A stretch of 64,000 bases of DNA from Antilocapra americana (GCA_007570785.1 ML660201.1:47358949-47422948); one strand, 5' to 3'; shown: positions 23,701 to 32,590, counted from the first letter of the stretch. The notes: generated from the letters alone by a model not told the origin. A program made the numbers and translations.

Positions 23701-25143
23701 TGGCTCAAGTGTGGGGCCTCCAGGTCTCCCCCAGGCACAGAGCAGTGGGCTCGGGCAGTGTTTGTTCTTGCCGTGTGCTTCCTGGTATCGGCCTGACTCT
23801 TAACCGACTACCACCCTCCCCATCCGGGCCCCTTGGCAGGGCTCCTGGGCCTGGTGGCGGGCATGTCTGGGGGTCTAACAGGGCCTGGAGATGGTGTGCA
23901 GGACGTGCTGGGGTGGGACACGGCCCCATCCGTGCACTGACAGTCACACTCCCTCTCCCTGCCCCCGCCATGACTGTAAAATGAATTCACATACTCTCCA
24001 GGGCTGAAAAGTCCAATTGATGGACCACTCACTTAGCTCAGGCTTCCCTGGTGACTCAGGCAGTAAAGAATCTGCCTGCAATGCAGGAGACCTGGGTTCC
24101 ATCCCTGGGTTGGGAAGATCCCCTGGAGAAGGGAATGGCTGCCTGCTCCAGTGTTCTTGCCCGGAGACTGCCATGGACCGAGGAGCCTGGCAGGCTACAG
24201 TGCAAGGGGTCACAGAGAGTTGGATACAACAGAGCGACTAAAACCGACTGGCTTGCCGTCGCTCAGACCCCTACCCGAGGCCTCGCGTGGCCGTGTGCCG
24301 TGTAGGCCGTCTCTGTGGGCGCGGGCCTGGCCGCGCTGCGGGGGCTGACAGAGAAGAGGGTCCAGACGTAGGCTCTGGGGCAGGCGAGGGCATGATGGAG
24401 CCAGTGCGGGCTTCTGGGCGAGGCCTCAGGGTCAGGGTGTCCACCAGTCAGCCCACCGAGGGCCTGCTGGAATCGTCTACCCCGACATTTGTGTGGCCCC
24501 GGGGATGTAGCCGTCGCTGCTGAGGGATGAGGACGCTGCCTCCTGGCCCAGGCCTGGAGTAGAGACAGGCATTGAGCAAACGCGTGGCGTGCAAGCGTGA
24601 CTTCCAGGCGCCGCGGCCTTGTGCCCATGTCACCCGCCCCCGCCCTCCCCTCTGCAGCAGCGTCCCCGCCCCACCATCCGTGTTCGGTCAGTAGCTGTCT
24701 CCCCTCCAATGAGCCCCACGACACCAGGGATCATATTTGTTGTCACCCCTGGGTCTCCGCTCCTTGCCCTACACCTGGCACGTGGGAACTCAGATTTGCT
24801 TGTTGGCTGGTAGATGGGCAGCCAGGATGGGTGGCGCTGGGCTTCCAGGGGGCCTGTGGGGGAGGGCGAGGCTGGCCTCCACTGAAAATGGGCCCTGAGG
24901 GAGTGAGGGAGGCAGCATAGGGCTTCTCGGGCCCCTACCCTCAACCGCAATAGCAGCTGAGAAGGCCTGTGGACGTCTGCGAAAAGGCAGACGGGAGTCT
25001 GGCCGCCTCCCCCTGTCGAGCTGGTCTCTACGTTTCAGATCATCACTGCCCTGGAGGAGGACGGCACGGCCCAGAAGATGCAGCTGGGCTATCGGCTCCA
25101 GCAGATCGCGGCGGCCGTGGAAAACAAGGTCACGGATCTGTAG
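2839..25143 (+). CDS. PLXNB1: Plexin-B1, complete coding region in 36 exons
   Basis: Single-pass semaphorin receptor: it binds Sema4D, acts as a GTPase-activating protein on R-Ras/Rap-type GTPases, and recruits RhoGEFs through its C-terminus. I joined 36 coding exons by GT/AG sites and phase; the total is 6,414 nt including TAG, 2,137 residues, close to the human length of 2,135 that I recall. Order: signal peptide 1-19, Sema about 20-475, three PSI modules, proline-rich linker 677-905, IPT domains about 1077-1464, membrane span about 1491-1513, split GAP domain with a Rho-binding insert, C-terminal VTDL. No frameshift or in-frame stop was found. The start is the ATG six bases after the 2831-2832 AG acceptor, opening a typical leader ([15 protein letters not shown]). 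The open frame continues upstream to 2671, but that part lies before the splice acceptor. Confidence 0.97.
4283..4505 (+). mobile_element. Bov-tA type SINE in PLXNB1 intron
   Basis: The sequence shows the tRNA-like head (gtaaagaatccacctgcc), the middle block (cctggaggaggtatggcaac) and the tail (gacagaggagcctggtgg) of the ruminant Bov-tA family, with moderate divergence. It lies in the intron between the first two coding exons. Confidence 0.85.
4894..5759 (+). CDS. PLXNB1: PLXNB1 coding exons 2-4: end of Sema and first PSI module
   Basis: Exons 4894-5076, 5399-5527 and 5659-5759 encode residues 370-507. The first two are phase 0 on both sides. The third opens the first plexin-semaphorin-integrin module with [10 protein letters not shown] and DPYCGWCV, and ends two bases into a codon before GTCAGT. 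The cysteine spacing is typical of PSI modules, which fold against the Sema propeller. Confidence 0.95.
6043..7062 (+). CDS. PLXNB1: PLXNB1 coding exons 5-8: PSI1 remainder, linker and PSI2
   Basis: Exons 6043-6175, 6343-6499, 6760-6868 and 6954-7062 encode residues 507-676. The second PSI module is visible as [16 protein letters not shown] followed by LCTHKASCD. Split codons across introns restore correctly (phases 2, 0, 1, 2, 0). The 84-base intron 6869-6953 is short but has canonical GT and AG ends. Confidence 0.94.
7491..8177 (+). CDS. PLXNB1: PLXNB1 coding exon 9: proline-rich extracellular linker
   Basis: One 687-base phase-0 exon encodes residues 677-905. It is dominated by Pro, Ala, Ser and Thr and ends in the conserved stretch [15 protein letters not shown] before GTGAGC. 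In plexin-B1 this part lies between the second and third PSI modules and is poorly conserved. Its composition suggests a flexible, probably O-glycosylated linker; that is inference. Confidence 0.93.
8356..10045 (+). CDS. PLXNB1: PLXNB1 coding exons 10-13: linker and third PSI module
   Basis: Exons 8356-8478, 9271-9393, 9694-9787 and 9873-10045 encode residues 906-1076. The last exon carries the third PSI module ([32 protein letters not shown]). The intron 8479-9270 holds a GT microsatellite, a SINE and a nested RPL36 pseudogene, yet its splice sites are intact (CAG|GTGCGT and CCTCAG|GAC). Confidence 0.94.
8519..8557 (+). repeat. (GT)n microsatellite 40 bases after a PLXNB1 donor site
   Basis: An almost pure GT run lies just downstream of the coding exon ending at 8478. 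It is attached to the end of an antisense SINE, and the SINE start is partly duplicated (8553-8589 and 8605-8643). Confidence 0.9.
8558..9166 (-). mobile_element. Bov-tA type SINE split by a processed pseudogene
   Basis: The antisense SINE runs from the gactccttgcaaccccatgg block through ccttctccaggggattttcc to gcattgtagtcagatcc at 8772. It resumes at 9117 with gtaggccgattctttacc and ctgagccaccagaggagg. Removal of 8774-9116 gives a normal SINE head, so the two halves are one element interrupted later. Confidence 0.85.
8772..9116 (-). pseudogene. RPL36: RPL36 processed pseudogene (60S ribosomal protein eL36)
   Basis: On the - strand the reading ends with KAAAKKD and stop at 8816-8818, preceded by [20 protein letters not shown], which is the C-terminal half of ribosomal protein eL36. 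Upstream, [12 protein letters not shown] in a different frame matches its N-terminal part, so a frameshift separates the halves. The start codon position (9085-9087) reads ACA, and several residues before the last lysine-rich stretch are deleted. There are no introns, and a poly(A) remnant appears as T8 at 8773-8780. Flanking 13-base sequences 8761-8773 and 9117-9129 look like decayed target-site duplications. It is a dead L1-mobilised mRNA copy inside a PLXNB1 intron. Confidence 0.9.
10191..14118 (+). CDS. PLXNB1: PLXNB1 coding exons 14-19: IPT/TIG domains and furin site
   Basis: Exons 10191-10342, 12245-12350, 12532-12668, 12977-13153, 13537-13708 and 13876-14118 encode residues 1077-1405, a series of immunoglobulin-like IPT domains. 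Typical openings are [13 protein letters not shown] and [16 protein letters not shown] four-arginine motif at residues 1304-1307 (nt 13646-13657) matches the proprotein-convertase site at which plexin-B1 is known to be cut before reaching the surface. Three donors are weak after the GT: GTGCCT at 12351, GTGCTG at 13154 and GTACTG at 14119. Confidence 0.94.
11437..11640 (+). mobile_element. Bov-tA type SINE in PLXNB1 intron
   Basis: Full-length-looking copy, from ggcttccctagtggctcaga to agtcggacatgactaagcga, followed by an AC-rich tail. It lies in the 1.9-kb intron 10343-12244. Confidence 0.92.
11636..11682 (+). repeat. (AC)n microsatellite at a SINE tail
   Basis: A run of about 20 AC units follows the SINE 3' end directly, a common origin of ruminant microsatellites. 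Confidence 0.92.
11690..11885 (-). mobile_element. CHR-type tRNA-derived SINE, antisense
   Basis: Antisense landmarks include tagttgtggtatgcaggctc, ccaaccagggatcaaactgg and ccactagaccaccagggaag. These match the cetartiodactyl CHR family rather than Bov-tA. Confidence 0.75.
13290..13441 (-). mobile_element. BovB LINE 3' fragment, antisense
   Basis: The block runs from gtccgactctttgcaacccc to gatgccatccaaccatctgg, the BovB 3' region in reverse. It lies in the intron 13154-13536. Confidence 0.85.
14600..15372 (-). mobile_element. Cluster of three antisense CHR-type SINEs
   Basis: Three successive copies (about 14600-14860, 14885-15085 and 15100-15372) each end with a recognisable reversed head such as cctgcattggcaggtagatt or ccactggaccaccaggaaag. 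They fill most of the intron 14119-15626 and differ in divergence, so they were separate insertions. Confidence 0.75.
15627..16030 (+). CDS. PLXNB1: PLXNB1 coding exons 20-21: last IPT domain and transmembrane segment
   Basis: Exons 15627-15803 and 15882-16030 encode residues 1406-1514. The second exon carries a clear hydrophobic helix ([20 protein letters not shown], residues about 1494-1513). Arginine and lysine follow at once in the next exon, placing the C-terminal half in the cytoplasm. The intron between the two exons is only 78 bases. Confidence 0.95.
16101..16318. mobile_element. Old non-autonomous DNA transposon (hAT/MER type)
   Basis: The ends ctggtcggcaaac (left) and gtttactgatccct (right) are imperfect inverted repeats. 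Between them lie gggctttgtgggccaggcag and ctttatttacaaaagccgg, familiar from a widespread mammalian MER element. It lies in the intron 16031-16500. Confidence 0.6.
16501..17449 (+). CDS. PLXNB1: PLXNB1 coding exons 22-25: juxtamembrane helix and first half of the GAP domain
   Basis: Exons 16501-16601, 16697-16914, 17046-17224 and 17383-17449 encode residues 1514-1702. A charged juxtamembrane helix ([18 protein letters not shown]) leads into the first GAP segment. The paired arginines of the LMLRR motif are residues 1679-1680, matching the human catalytic pair I recall as 1677/1678 with the constant offset of two. The second is split across the intron 17225-17382. The donor at 16915 reads GTGCCA. 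Confidence 0.95.
17603..19654 (+). CDS. PLXNB1: PLXNB1 coding exons 26-30: Rho GTPase-binding insert
   Basis: Exons 17603-17749, 18534-18702, 18990-19093, 19172-19256 and 19482-19654 encode residues 1703-1928. This is the ubiquitin-like domain inserted in the GAP fold that binds Rac1, Rnd1 and RhoD in plexin-B1. Landmarks are [19 protein letters not shown] and [18 protein letters not shown], followed by an acidic/basic linker ([18 protein letters not shown]). The donor of exon 26 is fused to a GA/GT microsatellite. Confidence 0.95.
17750..17808 (+). repeat. (GA)n(GT)n microsatellite overlapping the exon 26 donor
   Basis: The donor GTGAGA at 17750 runs straight into GA repeats and then GT repeats with CTGTGT interruptions. 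There is no spacer between splice site and repeat. Confidence 0.9.
19783..23650 (+). CDS. PLXNB1: PLXNB1 coding exons 31-35: second half of the GAP domain
   Basis: Exons 19783-19943, 20050-20197, 22297-22361, 22504-22579 and 23576-23650 encode residues 1929-2103. They complete the R-RasGAP-like fold. The motif [15 protein letters not shown] carries the third conserved arginine (residue 1986). At the end of the 76-base exon the codon before the junction is CGG (Arg, in AELSR|NYSGD), where I recall Trp in human; this would be a one-base CpG-type change and should be checked against reads. Confidence 0.95.
21585..21745 (+). mobile_element. MIR SINE remnant
   Basis: Core-like stretches caaatcccagctcggccaca and tttcctgagctttaaaatga match the ancient mammalian MIR family in order. 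Confidence 0.6.
21985..22190 (-). mobile_element. CHR-type SINE, antisense
   Basis: Reversed CHR landmarks are gctgggtcttccctgctgtg, cccagatcagggctggaacc and accattgagccaccagggaa. Confidence 0.78.
23045..23165 (+). mobile_element. MIR-like SINE remnant
   Basis: A short stretch ending in cccaaagaggaggctgaggc resembles the MIR 3' half. The preceding base composition fits a worn copy, but little else supports it. Confidence 0.4.
24040..24247 (+). mobile_element. Bov-tA type SINE in the last PLXNB1 intron
   Basis: The copy runs from caggcttccctggtgactca to gttggatacaacagagcgac and is nearly full length with moderate divergence. Confidence 0.9.
25039..25143 (+). CDS. PLXNB1: PLXNB1 last coding exon and PDZ ligand
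   Basis: This exon encodes residues 2104-2137, opening [15 protein letters not shown] and ending VENKVTDL before TAG at 25141-25143. The C-terminal VTDL is the class I PDZ ligand known to bind PDZ-RhoGEF and LARG, which link plexin-B1 to RhoA. Confidence 0.96.
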
Positions 25144-25780
25144 GCTCTGGGAGAGTGCGGGCCGGCTGTGCCCCAGCCCCGCCTGGACAGCCCCGGGACT
25201 GCGCGGGAGAGACCGCCTTCTTAGATCCTGTAGTGCCTGAGCAGCAGAGTTAGTGGAAGGTGCCTCCCGGTCTCCTGGTGGCTCTGGCCCAGGCCCCGCT
25301 GGACTCACCTTGCAGGCCGGGGGCCTTGAGGCTGGCAGTGTGGCACCCGGTCTGCTGCCCATGCCCGGCGACCCCTGTGGGCTGTTGCCTACGTGACGTC
25401 AGTCTGCAGGGAGCTGGGGACTAAGGGTTTCCAGGGATGGGCCGGAAGGGCCTCCAGCCCCTGGAGAGACGACTGCTGGGAGCGCTGGCCTCCGTCCCAT
25501 GGAGATCCAGAGAGAAAGGGGCAGAGTCCCCTCTTGCCGTCCTGCCCTCCTGCTCCACCAGCCCCGACCTCGTCAGCCGCCTCCAGCCTCGTTGCTGCTG
25601 CCACGTTCCTGGGTCCGAGAGACGAATGCCTTTCGAGGCCACTGCCAACTCACCCCTCAGCAGGGCTGGCTGCCTCAGGGCCACCCTGCCACCGAGGCCG
25701 CCAGCAGTGAGGGGGGCCTGCAGGAGAATGGGGGCCCCACTCGCCCGGTTCTTCATTAAAGGATAACACGCTGTCTGGTG
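25144..25780 (+). other. PLXNB1: PLXNB1 3' untranslated region
   Basis: GC-rich sequence follows the stop with no further open frame of interest. It ends near a hexamer ATTAAA at 25755-25760, with a GT-rich element (gctgtctggtgtct) about 10 bases beyond. That arrangement is normal for cleavage and polyadenylation, so the mRNA end is placed near 25775. The exact site is inferred. Confidence 0.75.
25755..25760 (+). terminator. PLXNB1: Polyadenylation signal ATTAAA of PLXNB1
   Basis: This is the commonest variant hexamer. It is the only good candidate in the first 700 bases after the stop and has a GT-rich downstream element. Confidence 0.75.
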
Positions 25781-26814
25781 TCTGAGACGTGCCCTTGGCC
25801 CAGCCTCCCTTTGTTGGACGGTGGCGCCCGTGCCTGGCAGGAACCGGGGGGAGGCGGGGTCTGCAGCCTCTGGCACCCATGGAAGGCTCTGGGATACAGG
25901 GCGTGCTGGGCTTGCTGGGGTCAGGGGTGCTGTGAAGGCACTGAGCGCCCACCCAGGATGGGCCTGGGGGGCCTGACACCCAAGGTGGAGGGGTCTGTGG
26001 GCTCTTAGGCAGGCCTGCCCTGTCTGCAGTTTGGGTGTTGGTTGGTTTTGAAAGGAACTGGGAAAGGGTGGCATCAGTGTCATGACCTCCAGGCAGAGTG
26101 GGTCTGAGGGTAGCGTCTAGACTCCCCAAAGCCCTGTAGCCTGTGATATTCTCTGGGGCTCCTGGTCACTGGATTGTCTTCTGAGCCAAGGCATCTTGGG
26201 TGCTGCGATAGACTCGTGTCTCTGTCGGGGGCTTCGACCTCTGCAGGTTCCAGGAGGCCTGGAACAACGTAGGTGAGGGCTGTGGGGAGAAGAAAACCCT
26301 GTACCTGCTCACCTGAGGCTGTAAGTATGGAACACGTTCTGCATCTGGAACACTGATGTCTCGGGCCTCATAGAAAGTTCTAATAAAGGATACAGAGAAC
26401 ACCAAACCTATGCAGTAAGACAGGAACTTCTAAGGCTTCATTCAAACGCCGTGGCTGCAAGCGGACATTCTAAGCCTGACACAACTTCAGGATTTCCACC
26501 TGAGTCTTGGCCACAGTGTCAGTGAAGGACGCTTGTCGTTCCGGTTGATCAGCCTTTCCCTAATGTCTTCCGATCAAGATTGCAAAAGTGCCCTCACATA
26601 TTCCATTTACATGTTTTTTATTTTGTGAATTATGAAAAGATGATAACACATTTACCCTCACATATTCCATTTCCCACAAACATGTTAGCAGGCAAGAGAC
26701 CTTCGTTTCTCATCACTGGGGACATCTTAAGGAGTCTAGGGAGTGACTTTATTAAAAGGACTTGCACCGACTTAAATATTGGAGTAATTGGCCAGTTAGA
26801 AGACCCAGGAGTAC
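25781..26814. other. Intergenic DNA after PLXNB1, nothing recognised
   Basis: GC-rich at first, becoming AT-rich after about 26.4 kb. The reverse-strand frame 26166-26405 has no family resemblance, splice context or codon bias. No repeat that I can name is visible. Confidence 0.4.
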
Positions 26815-27230
26815 TGTATTTTTTTTGTTGAAGTATAGTTGATTTGTAATGTTTCACGTGTACAGCAAAGTGATATATATGTATATATATATTCAGATTC
26901 TTTCCATTATGGGTTTTTATGAGATACTGAATATAGTTCCCCATGCTATACAGTAAGTCTTTTTTATTTTATATATATGAATATGTATCTTTTAATCCCC
27001 AAGTCTAAATTTATCCCTTCCTCCTTTCCCTTAGGATAACCATAACTTTGTTTTCTATGTCTATGAGCCTGTTTCGATTTTATAAATAGGATCATTTCCA
27101 TGACTTAAAAATTCCTCATATAAGTGATATCATATGATATTTGCTTTGACTCACTTCTCTCAGGATGATAATCTCAAGGTCCATCCATGTTGCTAAAAAA
27201 TGAGGTTATTTTTCATGGCTGAGTAATATT

Positions 27231-27288
<58 letters not shown>
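27231..27288 (+). repeat. (TG)n microsatellite
   Basis: A run of nearly 30 TG units sits at the edge of an antisense SINE block inserted in an L1. Confidence 0.93.
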
Positions 27289-27290
<2 letters not shown>

Positions 27291-27582
27291 AAAGTCACTC
27301 AGTTGTGTCCAACTCTTTGCCATCCCATGGAATTCTCTAGGCCAGAATACTGGAGTGGGTAGCCTTTCCCTTCTCCAGGGGATCTTCTCAACCCAGGGTT
27401 CAAATCCAGGTCTCCTGCATTGCAGGCAGATTCTCCACCAGCTGAGCCACAAGGGAAGCCCAAGAATACTGGAGTGGATAGCCTATCCCTTCTCCAGCGG
27501 ATCTTCCTGACCCAGGAATCGAACCAGGGTCTCCTGCATTGCAAGTGGGTTCTTTTACCAACTGAGCTATCAGGGAAGCCTG
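27289..27582 (-). mobile_element. Antisense Bov-tA SINE with a partly duplicated head
   Basis: The antisense tail and middle are followed by one head (caccagctgagccacaaggg). A second middle-plus-head then follows (ggagtggatagcctatccct to gagctatcagggaagcc). Two overlapping copies or a local duplication explain this. Confidence 0.85.
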
Positions 27583-27910
27583 TGTGTATGTACGTATGTG
27601 TGCATATACATATATATATACACACACACCACATTTTCTGTATACATTCATCTGTTTATATTGCTGGTTATTGTAAATTGTCCTGTTATGAAAATTGGGG
27701 TGAATGTATCTTTTAGAATTAGATTTTTCATTTTTTCTGGATCAATGCCCAGGAGTGTGACTGATGGACCATATGATAACTCTATTTTTCATTTTTTTGG
27801 TTGACCTCCATAACATTCTCTGTAGTGCTGTGCCAGTTTGTATTTCCACCCACAATATGGGTATGTTCCCATTTCCTTATTACCTCTCCAGCATTTATTG
27901 TTGATAGACT

Positions 27911-28522
27911 TTAAAAAAAATTTATTTTTTAATTGAAGGATAATTGCTTTACCGAATTTTGTTGTTTTCTGTCAAACCTCAACATGAATCAGCCATAGGT
28001 ATTCATATATCCCCCTTTGAACCTTCCTCCCATCTCCCTCCCCATCCCACCTCCCTAGGTTGATACAGAGCCCCTGTTTGAGCTTCCTGAGCCATACAGC
28101 AAATTCCCCGTTGGCTGTCTATTCTACACATGGTAACGTAAGTTTCCATGTTACTCTTTCCACACATCTCACCCTCTCCTCCTCTCCCCATGTCCATAAG
28201 TCTATTCTCTATGTCTATTTCTCCACTGATGCCCTGTAAATAGATTCTTCAGAACCATTTTCCTAGATTCCGTATATGAGCGTTAGAATACAATATGTTT
28301 ATCTTTCTCTTTCTGACTCACTTCACTCTGTATAATAGGTTCTAGGTTCATCCACCTCATCAGAACTGATTCAAACGTGTTCCTTTTTATGGCTGAGTAA
28401 TATTCCATTGTGTATATGTACCGTAACTTCTTTATCCATTCATCTGTTGATGGGCATCTAGGTTGCCTCCGTGTTCTAGCTATTGTAAATAGTGCTGTGG
28501 TGAACAATGGGATACATGTGTT
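27911..28522 (-). mobile_element. Young 5'-truncated L1 insertion with 17-base target-site duplication
   Basis: The bovine-type L1 3' end is in antisense (gtcaaacctcaacatgaatc, gttgatacagagcccctgtt, ctgagtaatattccattgtg). Identical 17-base flanks at 27894-27910 and 28523-28539 mark the target-site duplication. Removing the insert restores the older L1 across the join. Confidence 0.9.
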
Positions 28523-28874
28523 TTTATTGTTGATAGACTCTTTGATGTTGGTCCTTCTGGCCAATGTGCAGTGATACTTCAGCTGTTTTGATTTGCATAT
28601 CTCTAATTAGCAATATTGGCCGTCTTTTCATGTGCCTGTTGGTAATCTGGATGTCTTCCTTGGTGAAATACCTGTTTAGGTCTTCTGCCCATTTTTTGAT
28701 TGCATTCTTTTTCTGATGTTGAGCTGTATGAGATCTTTGTATATTTTGGAAATTAATGCTTCATAGGTTACAGCTTTTGCAAATACTTTCCTTATACCAT
28801 AGCTTCTCTACAGTGTATTTATGGATGCCTTTGCTGTGCAAAGAAGTTTGTTTGTAAGCTGACTTATTTATTTA

Positions 28875-30690
28875 CTTATATACTTAATGTTAAATTTTTA
28901 TTGCAGTATAGTTGATATATAATTTTCTGCTAGTTTCAGGTATACAGTAAAGGGTTGATTACATATATAGGTAGATGCATTCTATTTCAGATTTTTTTTC
29001 ACTTATTGCTTATCACAGAATATTGAGTAGAGGTTCCTGTAATATACAGAAGGTCATTGTTGGTTATCTCTTATATATATAGTAGTGTGTGTATGTTAAT
29101 TTCAGGCTACTTTTATCCCTCCACCCAAGCTTTCCCCTTTGGTAACCTTAAGTCTCTACGTAGACTGTCTGTTTCTGTTTGGTAAACTAGTTCATTTGTA
29201 TCCTTTATTCCATTTCACTTTGACATGATATCCTGGGATATTTTCCTTTTTTCAGTCTGACTTACTTAGAGAGATCATCTCCAGACCCATCCAGGTTGCC
29301 ACAGGTGGCATGATGCCATTCCTTTTCGTGGCTGAGTAATCGTCCATCTGTATGTACGCAGCCCACCTTCTTTATCCGTTGGTGAATAGATGAACATTTT
29401 GGATGCTTGCACGCCTTGGCTGTTGTAAATAGTGTCGCAGTGGATGCTGGGTGCACGTATCTTTTTGAAAGATGGGTTTCTCTGAATGTACAAGTGGGAT
29501 TACTGGATGGTACAGTCATTGATATTTTAGTTCTTGATGCCACCTCTGTAGCATTTTTTTATAGTGGCTGTTAGCAGTCTACATTCCATCTGCAGCATAG
29601 GACGGTTCCCTTTTCTCCATGGCCTCTCCAGCATTTATTTGTAGACTTTGCGCTGACTGCTGTCAGATGATAACCTGATCGTTGTTTTGCTTTGCGTTTA
29701 TTTAAGGATTAGGAATGGTGAAGACCTTCTCATGTGTTACTACTTTTTAAGAATGCTAAAATTAACTTGAAACTGGCTTTTGAAAGTGCTCTCTGATGGG
29801 AGTTCTCTTACTATTACCTCCTCCAGGCTGTTTCTCAAGCACAGGGCTCACTGAGCACTCCCAAGGCCGTGTGAATACTAACTGTCCTTAAGCACTGGTT
29901 TTCAAGTTGTCCTTGGCTGAGATGGTAAAGAATCTGCCTGCAATGCAAGAGACCCGGCTTCAATCCCTGGGTAGGGAAGATCCCTGGGAGAAGGGAATGG
30001 CTACCTACTCCAGTATTCTTGACTGGAGAATCCCATGGACAGAGGAGCTTGGTGGGCTACAGTCCATGGGGTCACAGAGAGTAGACTAGACTCAGTGACC
30101 TAACACTTGAAGCACTGATTTTCAAGTTGTCGTTACCAGAAATGGCCACAAGATGGCAGCCTTTCTTCAGGCCCCGCTCAGGTCCCTGGGGCAATCAGAG
30201 CCTTAGGAAATGAAAGTCAGTTCCGGGGTTGTAAATTAGCGTGCAGATTGCTAGAAGAAACACCCAAGGGCTTGTGTCTCACTACTTCTCTCTTAAGCTT
30301 CACGCACCAGCCAAACCTTAACTCCAGAAAGGTGCTTTGCTGGGGGTGCTGCCGTAACTTGGTGGAGGGATCCAAAAAGGAGGCTGAAAGCGGGAATCCC
30401 ACCACCAGGAGATGTCCAAAAAAGGTGACTTTTCACAGCTCTTCAAGCCCAGCGTGTCCACCAGTTTTGGGGTGCTGTGGCCTTGCAGTAGCTGTGGGAG
30501 GGCTGGACTGCATCCGTAGTCTGGGGTGCCATGGGAACAGGACCAGGCAGTTCAGTATCATGGGGGGCTCACAGGCTGCCACATACGCCCTGGCTCCCTC
30601 AGCCCCACGACACTCCAGCCCTGGGACCCAAACCTGCTCAGGCTGCAAGGGTGACCGAGACCTGAGGGGATCAGAGTAGGCACGTGTTTC
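28875..30690 (-). repeat. Composite repeat unit A (L1 segment plus cassette)
   Basis: Antisense L1 from its 3' end (about 28880) to the ORF2 tail (about 29740) is joined to a cassette at about 29745-30690 that I do not recognise. A Bov-tA SINE at 29912-30110 interrupts the cassette. Cassette landmarks shared with the later units are atggccacaagatggcagc, cagaaaggtgctttgctggg and cagctcttcaagccc. At 30690 the sequence passes directly into the L1 3' end of the next unit. Confidence 0.8.
29912..30110 (+). mobile_element. Bov-tA SINE inside cassette of unit A, with target-site duplication
   Basis: The SINE is flanked by 21-base direct repeats at 29891-29911 and 30111-30131 with one mismatch. The other cassette copies lack it and serve as empty sites. 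Confidence 0.9.
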
Positions 30691-32590
30691 TATTTATTTT
30701 CTTTTAAAGGAATTTCCATTTTCTCTTAGAGTAGAAATGCTTAACAATGTTATGTGTTTGAGATTTACAGCAACATGGTCCAGCTATTCATATATACATA
30801 TATAGATTCTTTTTCACCTTCTGCTTTCACATAGGTCGTTACATAGTGTTGAGATTTCCATGCGCTGACCAGTGGGTCATTGTGGCTTATCTTTTATACA
30901 TAGGTAGTACACATATGTGGGCGTGCTAAATCCCTTCAGTTGTGTCCAACTCTGCCACCCTACGGACTGTAGCCCACGAGCCTCCTCTGTCCATGAGGTT
31001 CTCCAGGCAAGGATGCTGGAGTGGGCTGCCATGCCCTCCTCCAGGCGATCTTCCCACCCTGCATCTCTTATGTCTCCTGCATTGGCAGGCGGGTTCTTTA
31101 CCACTAGTGCCACCTGGGAAGCCCTCAGTATACATATCTTATATATAAAAATATGTTTATATAGATATGTATAGATATACATATACACGATATGTTACTG
31201 TGTATGTTTTAATCATTTATATCTCCTCCCGCCTCAACTTTCCTTCGGTGGGTCTAAATTTGTTGCCTAAGGCAGGGATTCAGTTTCTGTTTGGTAAATT
31301 AGTTCATTTGTATCCATTATTCTGTTTCACCTCTAGGCAATACACAGGATATTTGCATTTCTCAGTCTGACTGACTTCCTGTGATCATCTCCCGACCCAA
31401 GTAGGTTGTCACAGATTCATTCTTTTTTATGTATTGCTGCATACATTGTATGTACGCAGCATACCTTCTGTATCCGTTGGTGTGTGGATGGACATTTTGG
31501 ATATTTGCATGCCTTGGCTATTGTAAAGAATGCCCTGGTGAAAAGTGGGATGCATCCTCGTTGTGAAGGATGATTTTCTCTGGATGTTCGCCTAGGAGTT
31601 GGATTGCCAGATCCTATCGTCACTCTTGTTTCAGTCCTTGAAGCACATCTGTTGCCTTTTTGTTGTTGTTGCCTTTTTACAGTGGCTGTCAGCACTTTAC
31701 TTTTCCAGCAGCAACGTGGTAAGGTTCCCTTTCCTCCAGGGACTCTCCAGCATTTATTGATTGTAGACTTTATGCTGACTGCTGTCAGATGATGCCTCCT
31801 CATTGATTTGCAATTTTTTAAATATTAGAAATGGCGAAGAAGAATTCTCATGTTCGTTTTTATTTTTCAATGATGCTAACTTCTTGAAATTGGCTTTGAA
31901 AGTCATTGCTGATCTTGAATTCTCTCACTGTTACCACCACAGGTATTTCTCAAGCGTGGGGGTCATTTGGAGCCCCTCAGGCCTTGAGAGTATTAAGTGT
32001 TTTTAAGGACCGGTTATCAAGCTGTCGTTACCGGAAATGGCCACAAGACGGCAGCATTTCTTCAGGCCCTGCGAAGGCCCGGGGGGCGCTCAGAGACTTA
32101 GGGAAAGAAATTGGGTTCCTGGGTTGTAAATCAGAGTGCAGACTGCTCAAAGAAACACCAGAGATTTGTGTCTCACGATTTCTTTTCCTTACCCTTGCTC
32201 CACCGGGCAAGTCTTAACCCCAGAAGGGTGCTTTGCTGACGGTGCTGCCACAGTTGGGTGAAGTGAGTACAAGGAAGGAGACTGAAGCTGGGAACCCCCC
32301 ATGCAGGGATGCGTAAAAAGGATGGCTTTGCACAGCTCTTCAAGCCCACTCTGTTCACCCAGTTTGGTGCAGTGGCTGTGGGAGGGCAGGCCTGGATCTG
32401 GAGTTGGGGGCCCCATGAAGACAGGACCAGGCACTTCAGTATCATTGGGGGGCTCGCTAGCTGCCACATAGACCCCAGCTCCCTCAGCCCCCCAACAGTC
32501 CAGCCCTGGGACCCTAGCCGGCTCATGCTGTGAGGATGTGACTGCAGCCCAGGTCACTGTGGCCTGAGGGAGATAGACTAGGCATTTGGT
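30691..32590 (-). repeat. Composite repeat unit B (L1 segment plus cassette)
   Basis: L1 3' segment about 30695-31830, itself interrupted by an antisense Bov-tA SINE at 30918-31125, is followed by the cassette at about 31865-32590. The cassette landmarks (ccacaagacggcagcatttc, gaagggtgctttgctg) occur in the same order as in unit A. The offset from A to B is about 1.9 kb. Confidence 0.8.
30918..31127 (-). mobile_element. Antisense Bov-tA SINE within unit B
   Basis: Reversed tail gttgtgtccaactctgccac through to head ccactagtgccacctgggaa. Confidence 0.88.

Larger units (their letters stand above)
26815..28862 (-). mobile_element. Antisense L1 3' segment, interrupted by younger insertions
   Basis: Antisense L1 landmarks appear in order: 3' end (ttgaagtatagttgatttgt), the ORF2 tail (catccatgttgctaaaaaat), then at 27581-27893 and 28540-28862 the more 5' blocks (gatttgcatatctctaatta, ttgattgcattctttttctg). 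The order holds once the (TG)n/SINE block 27231-27582 and the L1 insertion 27911-28522 are removed, so it is one old element. Confidence 0.85.

Noticed and set aside
24715..24830. Possible L2 remnant in the last PLXNB1 intron
   Set aside because: A few words such as cacctggcacgtgggaactc are suggestive, but too little matches to call it.
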